From Megasphaera cerevisiae DSM 20462 (lineage in GTDB: Bacteria; Bacillota; Negativicutes; Veillonellales; Megasphaeraceae): DNA of 64,000 bases. The DNA is taken from assembly GCF_001045675.1 (NCBI RefSeq), contig NZ_LEKT01000002.1, forward strand, positions 62,001 through 126,000, read 5' to 3'. This document shows positions 16,887 through 26,096 of the stretch, one piece after another; positions within the stretch are counted from its first letter, which is position 1, and each line of letters starts with the position of its first letter. The translations under genes were made by a program, and so were the position numbers. The notes beneath the pieces are model-generated. The model made no database searches. It was not told where the DNA came from and saw nothing but the letters and a program-made list of their open reading frames with translations.

Positions 16887-17984
16887 ATGCATCTCTTATT
16901 TCATTCTTCAAAAAGGAAAATACTGGCGTCAGCTGTCAGCCTCAGTCTTCTTACTGGTTTTATACCGGGCGCAACCTGCATGCAGGCCTTTGATCTGGGT
17001 ACTTTGGGGACCCTTATCGGAGCCGGCGCTGAATATGCTTATCTGAATAAGCAGCTGACCTATCTGGACAATGAAGGACGCGACGATTTTATGGTTCAGC
17101 TTAAAGAAAAATACGGTGTCAACACGGATCCCCGGGCCAACATGATGGTATCCCAGATCATGACCCGCCTATCTGACTCTGTCGCAAAAACAGATCCGTC
17201 CATTCTGAAAAAGCCTTACAATTATTTTGTCAATAACGACACGACCTTCAATGCCTTCTGCACCATCGGGCACAACATGAGCGTCAACATCGGCCTTTTT
17301 GAACCATTAAATTATAACCAAAACGAAGTTGCCTTCGTCCTGGCACATGAAATGGGGCACGGACAGAAAAATCATCCGGTCCAGGGAATCAAAAAATCCA
17401 TGCCGATAAGCCTCATTGCGTCTTTATACGGTTCCAACGGCGGTGCCGCACAGCTTGGATCTGCGATCCTTTCTCAAATCGGCACGGCCAATTTGGTCAC
17501 AAAGCCCATGGAAAAAGAAGCAGATGCCCTGGCCTTTATATATGCCGTAGGAGCTGGCTATAATCCCGGTGCCGGGGCCGCCCTTTGGCAGCGCATGCTT
17601 GACAAAGACGGCACGGTCAAAACCAGCGGTGTCATGGAGCTGTTTAATGATCATCCTGCCACAATCAGCCGCCGCGATACCTATAACAAAACCCTGACCA
17701 AATGGAGCAATAACATCGTCAGCATCCACGCTGACACAGGCATGATTTCTATCCGCGGCCAAAACTGGTATCAGCCGAAGGACACATCCGATATGAGCGG
17801 CAGGGAACGGGCTTACCTGATTGCCGGTAATCTGTCCGCCATCTATCATCAAAACAAAAAGCCTTCCGAATTGATCTATATAACGGACAGCCGCATGCTC
17901 TGCGTAGGAAATCAGCCTATTATGGATCTGCATGCCGTCCATAATCCCCAGGCGGTTATTGACCGCCTCCAGGCTTTACTATAA
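16887..17984 (+). CDS. M48-family zinc metalloprotease, exported
   Basis: Protein of 365 residues with an N-terminal signal sequence (SAVSLSLLTGFIPGATC), so probably periplasmic or outer-membrane associated. The M48 zinc site is AHEMGHGQKNH (about residues 151-161), with the third ligand in MEKEADALAF. The C-terminal 130 residues have no domain I can name. ATG 16887 follows GAAGGGAG. Resembles the BepA/YggG-like periplasmic proteases that tend outer-membrane assembly, fitting a diderm cell (inference). Confidence 0.88.
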   Translation: MHLLFHSSKRKILASAVSLSLLTGFIPGATCMQAFDLGTLGTLIGAGAEYAYLNKQLTYLDNEGRDDFMVQLKEKYGVNTDPRANMMVSQIMTRLSDSVAKTDPSILKKPYNYFVNNDTTFNAFCTIGHNMSVNIGLFEPLNYNQNEVAFVLAHEMGHGQKNHPVQGIKKSMPISLIASLYGSNGGAAQLGSAILSQIGTANLVTKPMEKEADALAFIYAVGAGYNPGAGAALWQRMLDKDGTVKTSGVMELFNDHPATISRRDTYNKTLTKWSNNIVSIHADTGMISIRGQNWYQPKDTSDMSGRERAYLIAGNLSAIYHQNKKPSELIYITDSRMLCVGNQPIMDLHAVHNPQAVIDRLQALL

Positions 17985-18124
17985 AAGAGAATATCTCCGC
18001 CACCAGCCTAAGAGATATTTATGACACCGATTTATCGCTGGAGAATCATTTATGGCATGAATATTTTCTTTCTTTTCACGTTATCAAATGATAGAATATA
18101 TAGTATAGGAGGATATATACAATT

Positions 18125-18973
18125 ATGAATCATGAAATGAAATTAGCCGTAGTCATTGATGCCGAAAATATTTCCAGCAAATATATTGAGGTGATCCTGT
18201 CAGAAGCCAATAATCTGGGGGACGTCATATATAAACGAATTTATGGCAACTGGACTACGACGCAGATGGCTTCGTGGCGTGATACTATTTTAGACAACGC
18301 CATCCAGCCTGTACAGCAGTACAGCAACACAATCCGTAAAAATTCGTCGGATTCCGCACTGATCATCGACACAATGGATCTGCTGTATCAAAGCAATCTG
18401 GACGGCTTTTGCATTGTCTCATCTGACAGTGATTTTACCCGTCTGGCATCTCGCCTGCGGGAATCGCAAAAATATGTACTGGGGATGGGGGAAAGCAAAA
18501 CGCCTCGTTCTTTTATCTCAGCCTGCAACAAATTTCTTTATCTAGACGTGCTTTTGGAAGAAGCCGAAGAAAGCGAAGGTGACGTTGATACCGCCAAAAC
18601 GTCCGGAATTTCCGATGTATGTCTGACGACTCCGCTGACCAGCCGGATCCTATCGGAAAAGACGCCAGGCAAAGATTTTTTCACCATCAAGCAGGCATTG
18701 ATCAAGCTGACAGAGGAAAATTCCGATGACAATGGCTGGATTTTTTCAGGAACGCTGGGAAATCTCCTAAGCAAACAATTTTCTGACTTTGATGTGCGAA
18801 ATTTCGGCTACAAGAAATTTGTGCCCTTCATCGAATCCTTAAAATTATTTGATGTTAATACGATTACGGACGACAAAAACAAAACGGTAAAGCATAACTA
18901 TTTTAAGCTTAAGCCCATGCCGCCCCGTCCGCTGCGCACACGTCACAATGCTGCCCACAAACGCTATAAATAA
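18125..18973 (+). CDS. NYN-domain putative RNase with OST-HTH/LOTUS domain
   Basis: Protein of 282 residues. Residues about 6-145 form a LabA-like NYN (PIN-type) nuclease domain with the acidic positions VVIDAENIS, IIDTMDLLYQ and IVSSDSDFTRLA. Residues about 165-260 match an OST-HTH/LOTUS module (DNGWIFSGTLGNLLSKQFSDFDVRNFGYKKFVPFIES), which binds RNA or G-quadruplexes in known cases. Together this predicts a single-strand RNA nuclease. ATG 18125 has a GGAGG site. Followed after 23 bases by a membrane protein with an inactive exonuclease-like domain; the two are likely cotranscribed. Confidence 0.85.
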   Translation: MNHEMKLAVVIDAENISSKYIEVILSEANNLGDVIYKRIYGNWTTTQMASWRDTILDNAIQPVQQYSNTIRKNSSDSALIIDTMDLLYQSNLDGFCIVSSDSDFTRLASRLRESQKYVLGMGESKTPRSFISACNKFLYLDVLLEEAEESEGDVDTAKTSGISDVCLTTPLTSRILSEKTPGKDFFTIKQALIKLTEENSDDNGWIFSGTLGNLLSKQFSDFDVRNFGYKKFVPFIESLKLFDVNTITDDKNKTVKHNYFKLKPMPPRPLRTRHNAAHKRYK

Positions 18974-18996
18974 TTCCCATCAAAGGATTTTTTATT

Positions 18997-20085
18997 ATGA
19001 TCGATGATAATACACAAAAAGCGCTGAAATCACTTGCTATGCGAAAGGTAAATTCAACGATCGCTATTGCTGCCGATTTGGCAAACGACCATCTGAACAG
19101 CATTTGCCGCATCGCCTTAGCATGGATCTGCAACGGCAGCGTACATGGCATATCCTATCTGGTCAAGCCTCCGGAGGATCAGTTTACTTCCCGAAAAATC
19201 ACAGCCGATATGGTACAGGATAGTCAGTCATTTGCGACTGTATGGGATGAAGAAATCAGTATGCTGCTGAAGGATGGGGTTCTCTCCGCCTACCGATCCG
19301 AGTATCTTTTTCTGTCAATCAAAGCCAGTTACGAAGCCGGGGGGCGCCCTTTTGTCTTCACTGACGTCTATATCCGTGATTTGAGATTTTTGGCGTCAAC
19401 GTACATTCCCGATCTGGGCAATGATTCCTTTGTATCGATCATGCACTACATGAAAATCCCTGTTGATCTGGATAACGCATTAAGCCGTGCCATGGCCTGC
19501 GTCTGTGGCATCGACTGGCTGGAAAAGCTATATCCCGTCACGGGATACGGCATTCCGCTATCTGCTATTATGGCGGGAGCGCTTCAGCCACCGATATCTG
19601 AATCCCCCAAACCGCAGCATGAAGGACAGCATAAATACGAGCGTCTTTCCTATTATACCCGTATTTTTTTTATTCCCTTTCTTATTTTGTGTTTATTTGT
19701 AACTAGTTATTATTTATACCGCTATGAGCAGCTGAAAAAAACAGATATCGATTTCTCAGCTTATTCGGCAACAAAACTGCCGCAGCCGGAACCTGCTGCG
19801 GCTCCGGCACCGCTTACCAGAGACCGGCACTACATCATGATGCGCGGTGCCTATGTCATCCCCGAGGAAGGCGCTATTGCTCCCTTTATAGAAGCCATGA
19901 AATCTCGGGATATCGAAAAAATCCGAGCCATGATCCGTGCTGATAAGGTCGTCGTTCTGGTAAACCCGACACGTGTCCAAATTTTGGGAGAACCTGAAAA
20001 AAACGGCTTTATCCCCATCAAAATTTTAGAAGGTGACTACACGGATATGACCGGCTTTGCTTCGACTACAATGATTAATAAATAG
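18997..20085 (+). CDS. membrane-anchored protein with degenerate DEDD-exonuclease fold and SH3-like tail
   Basis: Protein of 362 residues with no ready family name. Residues 20-172 align along their whole length with the active DnaQ-like exonuclease encoded at 39244-39798: NSIC versus NSAC, LVKPP versus LIKPP, ITADMVQDSQSF versus ITPEQVEQKPHF, then WDEE versus WEEI. Catalysis looks lost: Asp27 remains, but the Glu partner is Ala29, the HYAVFD motif has become YRSEYL, and the C-terminal HxxxxD motif is absent (DNALSRA). A single membrane helix spans about 222-241, a Pro-rich linker follows, and residues 280-362 look like an SH3-like domain. Domain reading is by eye. Cotranscription with the NYN gene is likely. 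Confidence 0.7.
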   Translation: MIDDNTQKALKSLAMRKVNSTIAIAADLANDHLNSICRIALAWICNGSVHGISYLVKPPEDQFTSRKITADMVQDSQSFATVWDEEISMLLKDGVLSAYRSEYLFLSIKASYEAGGRPFVFTDVYIRDLRFLASTYIPDLGNDSFVSIMHYMKIPVDLDNALSRAMACVCGIDWLEKLYPVTGYGIPLSAIMAGALQPPISESPKPQHEGQHKYERLSYYTRIFFIPFLILCLFVTSYYLYRYEQLKKTDIDFSAYSATKLPQPEPAAAPAPLTRDRHYIMMRGAYVIPEEGAIAPFIEAMKSRDIEKIRAMIRADKVVVLVNPTRVQILGEPEKNGFIPIKILEGDYTDMTGFASTTMINK

Positions 20086-20111
20086 AAATGCTTTATACGG
20101 AAAATATCTCT

Positions 20112-20150
20112 CCCCTCAAAAAAGAGCCTGTCTCTTTTTTGAGGGGCTTT
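20112..20150 (+). terminator. intrinsic terminator after the NYN pair
   Basis: 15-bp perfect stem (20112-20126 with 20132-20146), 5-base loop, then CTTTT. It can also serve the convergent helicase gene weakly. Confidence 0.85.
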
Positions 20151-20187
20151 TCAGCAGATATCTCGCTACCTGCTGCTGTCGACAGAC

Positions 20188-22341
20188 TCATGTCTGCTCC
20201 AGCCGCACCTTGAAGGAAATTCTGCGCGGTGTTTTCATATTGTCAAATTGAACCACATTGGCCGCTTGATCCTGCTCCACCTCCAGCACAGTACCCCAGC
20301 CAAAGATTCCATGCTTTACCCGCTGTCCCACAGCAAAACCGCTTTTGCCGGGGGGCTCTGCAAGATAGCGCTGACTGCGCGCAACATAGTCTCTGGCTTC
20401 CTGGATTAATTCTTCCTGAGGTGCCTGCATATACGTAAGCAGCTCTGGCGCAATGTCTAAAAGGAACCTGGACGGGTATCGCAATGAACCATCAAAATGA
20501 CTCCCTGCAGCTTCAGATAGGTACAAGCCCTTTTCCGCGCGAGTCATAGCAACAAAGGCCAGACGCCGTTCTTCCTCCATCCCCTGCCGCGTCCGCGTCC
20601 GCCGGGAAGGGAAGATCCCTTCATTCATTCCGCATAAAAATACATAGGGAAATTCCAGCCCTTTCGCTGCATGTACCGTCATCAGTTTTATCTTATCGAC
20701 GCGGGTTTCCGCATCACGGTTAGTAAACAACGCCACATGGGCCAAATACTGTTCCAGCGTACTTTCTTCCCCACAGGCCATTTCATATTCATACACAGAT
20801 TGCTTCAGTTCAGCAAGATTATCCAGCCGCTCCTGACTGCCTTCCGTCCGAAGCAGAGATTCATAACCACTCTTATCCAAAATATCCGATAATACTTCAG
20901 AGACAGGCCGTTCTCCTTGATTTGCCGCAACATTTTCTATAAGAGAAATAAACGACAGAGCCCCGGTTCCTTTGAATAGGGTCTCTTCCATGTTTTCATG
21001 CAGTGCCTGATAGAGAGAGCATTCTTTCTGCTCAGCATATTTCTGCAAAAATGCAATACGCCGTTTACCAAGATTTCGTTTAGGTATATTGACGATTCGC
21101 AAAAAAGACAAATCATCCTTATACACAATGATGCGAAGATACGAAAGAGCATCTTTAATTTCCCGGCGATTGAAAAACTGAGTGCCGCTATACAGAGTAT
21201 ATGGTATTTGTTCCCGCATCAGCGCTTCCTCCACCGGTCGGGTCACATAATGGGCCCGGTAGAGCACCGTCATATCCCGATAGGATATCCCCTGCTCATA
21301 ACAGGCTTGTATTTGTCCGACAACCCACGCCGCTTCGGCCTCCTGCGTCTCTCCATGATAACCTAGGACGGGCTGTCCATCAGGAAGCATGGCAACTAGC
21401 TTTTTTTCAAGACGATGGCAGTTTTTACTGATAAGTGAATTGGCTGCGGCCAAGATCTGCGGCGTCGATCGATAGTTTTGCATCATCATAACGGTTGTAA
21501 CATTTGGAAATATCTTGTCGAAATCCATCAGATAGGTCGCGTCGGCTCCCCGCCACGTATAAATAGTCTGATCCGGATCTCCTACAATAAACAGATTTTT
21601 ATGATAACCGCAAAGTACCTCCATCAATTGATATTGCAGCTTATCAATATCTTGAAATTCATCGATCATAATGTATTCCAAACGCTGCTGCCACTTTTTC
21701 TTGATATCCTCATTTTCCGCAAAAATATACAGGGAAAATTTGATCAGATCATTATAATCCAATCCAAAACATTTCTTCTCCTGATATAAATATCCATAAA
21801 AAATAATATCCTCTGCCCGAGACGCGTCCATATACTTTTGCTTTAAAGTATCCAAAGACATTATAATCATATCGCGATAATAATCTGGTTCCTTGAACAG
21901 CTTTCGGATTTCAATCATATCACGGGCTCTGCTAAAGGTCATATTCCGCAGCGTCAGGCCCCGTTCATCATAAACAAGCTGCAGCATCGCATCTATATCA
22001 GCATTATCCAGAACCAGAAAGCTTTTAGGATATTGAATGGCATGGCTGTCCTCCTGAAGAATAGATACACAAAAACCATGAAACGTATTGATGTAACCCG
22101 TATCGTTATCTCCGGTCAGATTATGGATGCGCTGCCGCATTTCATTGGCCGACTTATTGGTAAACGTCACACAGAGGATATGTCCAGGCAATATGCCCAG
22201 CTCGTCCACCAAAAAGGCAAACCGACGAGAAAGCGCGCGAGTCTTGCCGGAACCTGCTCCGGCAATGACTCGAATAAACCCTTCCGTAGCCGTGACCGCC
22301 TTTCGCTGGGAAGGATTTAATCCGTCCAAATAATCCATCAT
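20188..22341 (-). CDS. UvrD/PcrA-family ATP-dependent DNA helicase
   Basis: Superfamily 1A 3'-5' helicase of 717 residues. Motifs in order: Q motif LNPSQRKAV, Walker A AGAGSGKTRAL, motif Ia CVTFTNKSANEM, Walker B MIDEFQDI, motif III GDPDQTIYTWRGA, motif IV QNYRSTPQIL, motif V TVHAAKGLEFPYVF and motif VI AMTRAEKGLYL. The C-terminal segment VGQRVKHGIFGWGTVLEVE is the Tudor-like domain that in PcrA contacts RNA polymerase. ATG 22341 follows AAGGAGGG. Used in DNA repair and replication-transcription conflict resolution. Confidence 0.93.
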   Translation of the reverse strand: MMDYLDGLNPSQRKAVTATEGFIRVIAGAGSGKTRALSRRFAFLVDELGILPGHILCVTFTNKSANEMRQRIHNLTGDNDTGYINTFHGFCVSILQEDSHAIQYPKSFLVLDNADIDAMLQLVYDERGLTLRNMTFSRARDMIEIRKLFKEPDYYRDMIIMSLDTLKQKYMDASRAEDIIFYGYLYQEKKCFGLDYNDLIKFSLYIFAENEDIKKKWQQRLEYIMIDEFQDIDKLQYQLMEVLCGYHKNLFIVGDPDQTIYTWRGADATYLMDFDKIFPNVTTVMMMQNYRSTPQILAAANSLISKNCHRLEKKLVAMLPDGQPVLGYHGETQEAEAAWVVGQIQACYEQGISYRDMTVLYRAHYVTRPVEEALMREQIPYTLYSGTQFFNRREIKDALSYLRIIVYKDDLSFLRIVNIPKRNLGKRRIAFLQKYAEQKECSLYQALHENMEETLFKGTGALSFISLIENVAANQGERPVSEVLSDILDKSGYESLLRTEGSQERLDNLAELKQSVYEYEMACGEESTLEQYLAHVALFTNRDAETRVDKIKLMTVHAAKGLEFPYVFLCGMNEGIFPSRRTRTRQGMEEERRLAFVAMTRAEKGLYLSEAAGSHFDGSLRYPSRFLLDIAPELLTYMQAPQEELIQEARDYVARSQRYLAEPPGKSGFAVGQRVKHGIFGWGTVLEVEQDQAANVVQFDNMKTPRRISFKVRLEQT

Positions 22342-22439
22342 ACCACACCCTCCTTAAAATTTTTTTACTTATTATACCATTTTTTAGATACACATATAAA
22401 CCGGCCGTACCTGCGGAAATTTTTTTTATAGGCAGACAG

Positions 22440-22493
22440 CCATAAAAATCAGGGCCGCACCCATGTGTTTCTCTGCCCTTGGATGTGGCCCTG
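22440..22493 (-). terminator. terminator of the first GntR gene
   Basis: CAGGGCCGCACCCA (22450-22463) pairs imperfectly with GGATGTGGCCCTG (22481-22493); on the minus strand it is followed by ATTTTTAT. Confidence 0.65.
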
Positions 22494-22513
22494 TCAGGTA
22501 TTTTTCCATGTTA

Positions 22514-23191
22514 TTATTTTTCAAAATAACCGGGAAAACGCTGCTTCATCATGTCGATATTTTCATGATACCGATGCAGATGCCGCCGCGCTGCCGCACA
22601 GGCTTCCTGTTCATCTTTTTTTTCTATGGCTTCGATAAGCTGCTTGTGATCCATGAGAACGTGCTTTTTAGGTTGGCAGCGGAAGCTCAACACTGTCGTC
22701 CTGTCAAAGTGCGGCGCCACGGCCTGTACGATTTCATTCCAATATTCTTTACCACACATCGTGTACAGCATCGCATGAAAGGCTTTATCCAATTCAAAAA
22801 TTTTTCGTTCCTGCTGTTTTTCAATGTAGTACTGCCAGACAATAACATTTTCCCGAAGAATATCTATTTGTTCATTTGTCAGCAAGCGGCAGGCCTGCAC
22901 TGCGATCTCCCCTTCCAGCACTTCGCGCAGCTGGCGTACTTCCTCTACTCTTTTTTCGTCAATATAAGACACATACGTCCCCCGTTTAGGCCGTATGTCA
23001 ATCAGATGATCCTTATGAAGTTCTAAAATAGCCTCACGAATCGGCGTCCGGCTTAGCTGAAAGAACTGACACAGTTCTTTTTCCACTATTTTTTCACCGG
23101 GCTGCAGCGCAATATTGACAATATTATGCGTAAGCACACGCTTTATATATTGCTTAGCCGATTCGGCACGGCCTTTCTCCAAAATTTCCAT
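22514..23191 (-). CDS. GntR-family regulator, FadR subfamily (copy 1)
   Basis: Repressor-type protein of 225 residues. N-terminal winged helix (LCQFFQLSRTPIREAILELHKDHLIDIRPKRGTYVS, about 35-75), then an all-helical FCD ligand domain (LREVLEGEIAVQA; metal-binding His in AFHAMLY and later RRHLHRYHENID). ATG 23191 is chosen for AAGGAG upstream. The hexuronate regulators UxuR and ExuR belong to this subfamily and the island starts next door, so uronate control is likely (inference). A paralogue lies 124 bases upstream. Confidence 0.88.
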   Translation of the reverse strand: MEILEKGRAESAKQYIKRVLTHNIVNIALQPGEKIVEKELCQFFQLSRTPIREAILELHKDHLIDIRPKRGTYVSYIDEKRVEEVRQLREVLEGEIAVQACRLLTNEQIDILRENVIVWQYYIEKQQERKIFELDKAFHAMLYTMCGKEYWNEIVQAVAPHFDRTTVLSFRCQPKKHVLMDHKQLIEAIEKKDEQEACAAARRHLHRYHENIDMMKQRFPGYFEK

Positions 23192-23251
23192 TCTGCAGCT
23201 CCTTTTCCTGTATAGCACATGGGTTATGCGGCAGCCCATGCATAGGTATAA

Positions 23252-23290
23252 TAAAAAAAGACTACTGCTTCATGGCGGATCACAGTAGTC
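23252..23290 (-). terminator. terminator between the two GntR genes
   Basis: GACTACTG (23260-23267) pairs with CAGTAGTC (23283-23290), followed by T7 on the minus strand. The two GntR genes are therefore separate units. Confidence 0.8.
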
Positions 23291-23315
23291 CTGCTCAGTA
23301 TTCCTGATCCATCTC

Positions 23316-24005
23316 TTATTTAAAATAGGTCGGGTATTGTTTTTTCAGTGTCGCTACATCACCGATGACCTTGTTGATGTGGTCTGTGATTACTTCGACG
23401 CCGCGTCGCGTATCATGCTGGAGAATGGCCTCAAGGATAGCCTGATGCTGACTGTACAGTATATGCATCTGTTCTCTGGCTGCCGTAATATTCAGCATGC
23501 GGGCTCGCAGATAGTCCAGATTAGAGTCCTGTATAATCTGCCAAACATGCAGCTTGGAGCAGCCCTCGTATAAAATGCGGTGCATTTCATTATCACTTTT
23601 GAAAAAGCGGTCCACGTCTTCATTTCCCACAAAAAGTTCCTGCTCCTTCAGACATTGACGCAGCTGTTCCTTCCAAGGGTCCTGAAATTCCTCACAAGCC
23701 AGCGCTATGATCGCTTTTTCCAGCGTCACCCGCAAAAAACGAAATTCAGAAATCTGCTCCGTATCAATTTTGGATACAAAGGTTCCCCGCTGGGGCAGCA
23801 CATCAAGCAGCCCCTTTTGCGATAAGCGGATAAACGCTTCCCGTACAGGTGTCCGGCTGACTGACAAAACTGTGGAAAATACTTGTTCGGACATGGCCAT
23901 CCCCGGTAACAGATGAAGTCTCATGATATTTTGATATAATACCCGATATGCATATTCTCTGACTGTTTCTCTATTTTCTTTTTCCAGCAATACTAATCCA
24001 TCCAT
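23316..24005 (-). CDS. GntR-family regulator, FadR subfamily (copy 2)
   Basis: Protein of 229 residues, same design as its neighbour: winged helix with VLSVSRTPVREAFIRLSQKGLLDVLPQRGTFVS and an FCD domain (NEMHRILYEGC; final DHINKV with a His ligand). ATG 24005 follows CAGGGAG. Two tandem FadR-type regulators beside the uxa operon suggest separate effectors, for example galacturonate versus glucuronate (inference). The genes are clearly paralogous, sharing the RTPxREA and PxRGTxVS segments. Confidence 0.88.
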   Translation of the reverse strand: MDGLVLLEKENRETVREYAYRVLYQNIMRLHLLPGMAMSEQVFSTVLSVSRTPVREAFIRLSQKGLLDVLPQRGTFVSKIDTEQISEFRFLRVTLEKAIIALACEEFQDPWKEQLRQCLKEQELFVGNEDVDRFFKSDNEMHRILYEGCSKLHVWQIIQDSNLDYLRARMLNITAAREQMHILYSQHQAILEAILQHDTRRGVEVITDHINKVIGDVATLKKQYPTYFK

Positions 24006-24106
24006 ATAACTCCCTGCAGTCTCTGCACTATTTTGGTCATTACCCGTCTTATATATTTCATTAGAATCATTATATTACAATTATAAAAAATAATCCATAA
24101 TGTAAA

Positions 24107-24151
24107 GCAAACGGATACCAAAGAAATTATTTTCTTTTGCATACCGTTTGC
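24107..24151. repeat. imperfect palindrome between HIT and GntR genes
   Basis: GCAAACGGATA (24107-24117) and ATACCGTTTGC (24141-24151) flank a second complementary pair (AAAGAAA with TTTCTTT), making a long imperfect hairpin. It may be the terminator of the uxaC operon or an operator of the GntR gene. Confidence 0.5.
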
Positions 24152-24216
24152 TTTGAAAGTACGATCTGTTTTATTTTATGCGTTACATTCACAGTGCCGT
24201 GAAGCACCATTCCTTT

Positions 24217-24645
24217 TTATGATTCTGCCAGATTATTTATGATTTTCCGAATACGTTCCGTATAGGCCGCATCAGTTAAAAACACCTGGTTGGGATTCAT
24301 GGCGAAGGTGGTATTCCATTCTGCTTGATCTTTATATTTAGGAACTAAATGAATATGCAGGTGATGACCCAAATCGGCATACGCACCGTAATTGACTTTA
24401 TCAGGGTGAAAAGCTCCGTGGATAGCCCGCGAAGCTCTGGCTACATCGGCAAAAAAAGCGTTTCGTTCCGCATTATTGAGATCAATTAGCTCGCCAACAT
24501 GTTTTTTATACGCAACAATACACCGTCCGGGATGGCTTTGTTCTTTAAAAAGTACCAGCATACTGACGGACAGATCACAAATATATATACCGAATTCAGC
24601 CAGCGGTGCGCCCTTAACGCAGTATCCGCAATGCCCATCTATCAT
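24217..24645 (-). CDS. HIT family protein
   Basis: Histidine-triad nucleotide hydrolase or transferase of 142 residues. The catalytic triad is HLHIHLVPKYKD; the N-terminal half carries HCGYCV with two Cys and a later HPGRCIV segment, zinc-type features of Firmicute HIT proteins. It is the last gene of the uxaC-uxaB-uxaA-transporter unit (14 bases after the transporter). Its link with uronate degradation is not obvious. Confidence 0.88.
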   Translation of the reverse strand: MIDGHCGYCVKGAPLAEFGIYICDLSVSMLVLFKEQSHPGRCIVAYKKHVGELIDLNNAERNAFFADVARASRAIHGAFHPDKVNYGAYADLGHHLHIHLVPKYKDQAEWNTTFAMNPNQVFLTDAAYTERIRKIINNLAES

Positions 24646-24659
24646 ATAGACCCTCTCCT

Positions 24660-26084
24660 TTATTCAATGGTGCCATGCTCCCATTTTCCTGCATTCAAGT
24701 CCTCGGCTATCTTCTTAAATGTATCATCCGTCAGACCGTAAAAGAAATAAAGAATAATTGCGGCCACACCCAGCGCCACACCAGGATACAGCGTCATGGC
24801 CGCTTTTATACCTGTAAGAGTAATTTCATTTTGCACAGCATTTGCTACATAGCCCGTAAGAACGAGAATGCCTGAACTAACAACCGCAGCAATAGCCTGT
24901 GCGATTTTACGGGAAAAATTGAAAGCAGCATAGGTAATACCCTCTTTGCGGATGCCATTATGCCATTCACTATAATCGATGACATCAGAAACAAAAGCCC
25001 ACGTAACGCCGTTGGGAATGGCCAGTGCCACATAGCCAATCGTGACAAGAACAACAAAAGTATAAATATTAGTAGGAATGACAAAATTCAGAATATCCGC
25101 AGCACAACCGATGAGCAACCCGCCAATGGCTGTCCTTTTTTTGCCAAACAGCTTAACCAGCTTAGGAATCAGAAGGATTCCAACAACAGAACACCCCATC
25201 ATAATGCCATTGACAATAGGCTGCAGTGCCATATTTCCCAGATTATACTGGCAGAAAAAAATCATCATCTGCATATTCGTATTCATAGCGGAAATCGTAA
25301 ATAAGGTCATTAAAATAATGCATAGCAGTGGTTTATTGGTAAATACGATTTTAATATAGTCTGAAAATTTAGCTTTTTGTTCGGCCTGGGTATTTCGTTT
25401 GACCGGCACATGTTCATGACAGTTCAGATAGCAGATACCAAAACCGATAACGCCAATAACGGCCATCACGATCGAAGCGATAAAAAATCCATGATGGGGC
25501 GATGTGAACATCAGTACTACCGGAACAAAGGCGATACCCGTAATAAGCTGAGCACCGATAGAGCCGGCCTGCCGGGTCGTCGCCATTTGACTTCGTTCCT
25601 CTACGTCCCGGGTCATGACGCTGGCCAGGGACGCATAGGGAATGTTCGTAAACGAATAGACCAGTCCCCAAGCCATATAGATGCCATACGCAAAAAGTAT
25701 TTTTCCAGTCATCGAAATTTCCGGCATCGTAAACGTAATAACGGTGAGAATTGCTAAAATGACACTGGAAATCATCATAACCGGCCGGAATTTACCGCGT
25801 CGGCCAATATTCTTCCGACTGTCGATGGCCGACCCGGCAATGGGATCCATAAAAGCATCAAAAATTTTAGTGAAAGCAAAAATACCTGCGACTGCCGCTG
25901 CCGGAATCATGCATACATCAATCCAGTACTTCGTCAAATATGCCTGCCCCAGGTCGAACATAAATCCGTTGCCGAAATCACCAAAGCCATAGCAAATTTT
26001 TTCGCGCCATGACAATTTCACATGACAGTTCTTGGCAGCTGCCGTCTCTTGTCCCGCCGGTACCGCCGCTTGTTGTCCATTCAT
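24660..26084 (-). CDS. GPH-family glycoside-pentoside-hexuronide:cation symporter
   Basis: MelB-like transporter of 474 residues with twelve predicted helices. GPH hallmarks: YGFGDFGNGFMFDLGQAYLTKYW at the start, KIFDAFMDPIAGSAIDS in loop 2-3 and RRGKFRP. ATG 26084 has better spacing to AGGAGGG than the overlapping TTG at 26087. Its position in the uxaCBA operon makes it the likely importer of galacturonate, glucuronate or a uronide with Na+ or H+ (inference). Confidence 0.9.
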   Translation of the reverse strand: MNGQQAAVPAGQETAAAKNCHVKLSWREKICYGFGDFGNGFMFDLGQAYLTKYWIDVCMIPAAAVAGIFAFTKIFDAFMDPIAGSAIDSRKNIGRRGKFRPVMMISSVILAILTVITFTMPEISMTGKILFAYGIYMAWGLVYSFTNIPYASLASVMTRDVEERSQMATTRQAGSIGAQLITGIAFVPVVLMFTSPHHGFFIASIVMAVIGVIGFGICYLNCHEHVPVKRNTQAEQKAKFSDYIKIVFTNKPLLCIILMTLFTISAMNTNMQMMIFFCQYNLGNMALQPIVNGIMMGCSVVGILLIPKLVKLFGKKRTAIGGLLIGCAADILNFVIPTNIYTFVVLVTIGYVALAIPNGVTWAFVSDVIDYSEWHNGIRKEGITYAAFNFSRKIAQAIAAVVSSGILVLTGYVANAVQNEITLTGIKAAMTLYPGVALGVAAIILYFFYGLTDDTFKKIAEDLNAGKWEHGTIE

Positions 26085-26096
26085 CAAGGTCCCTCC

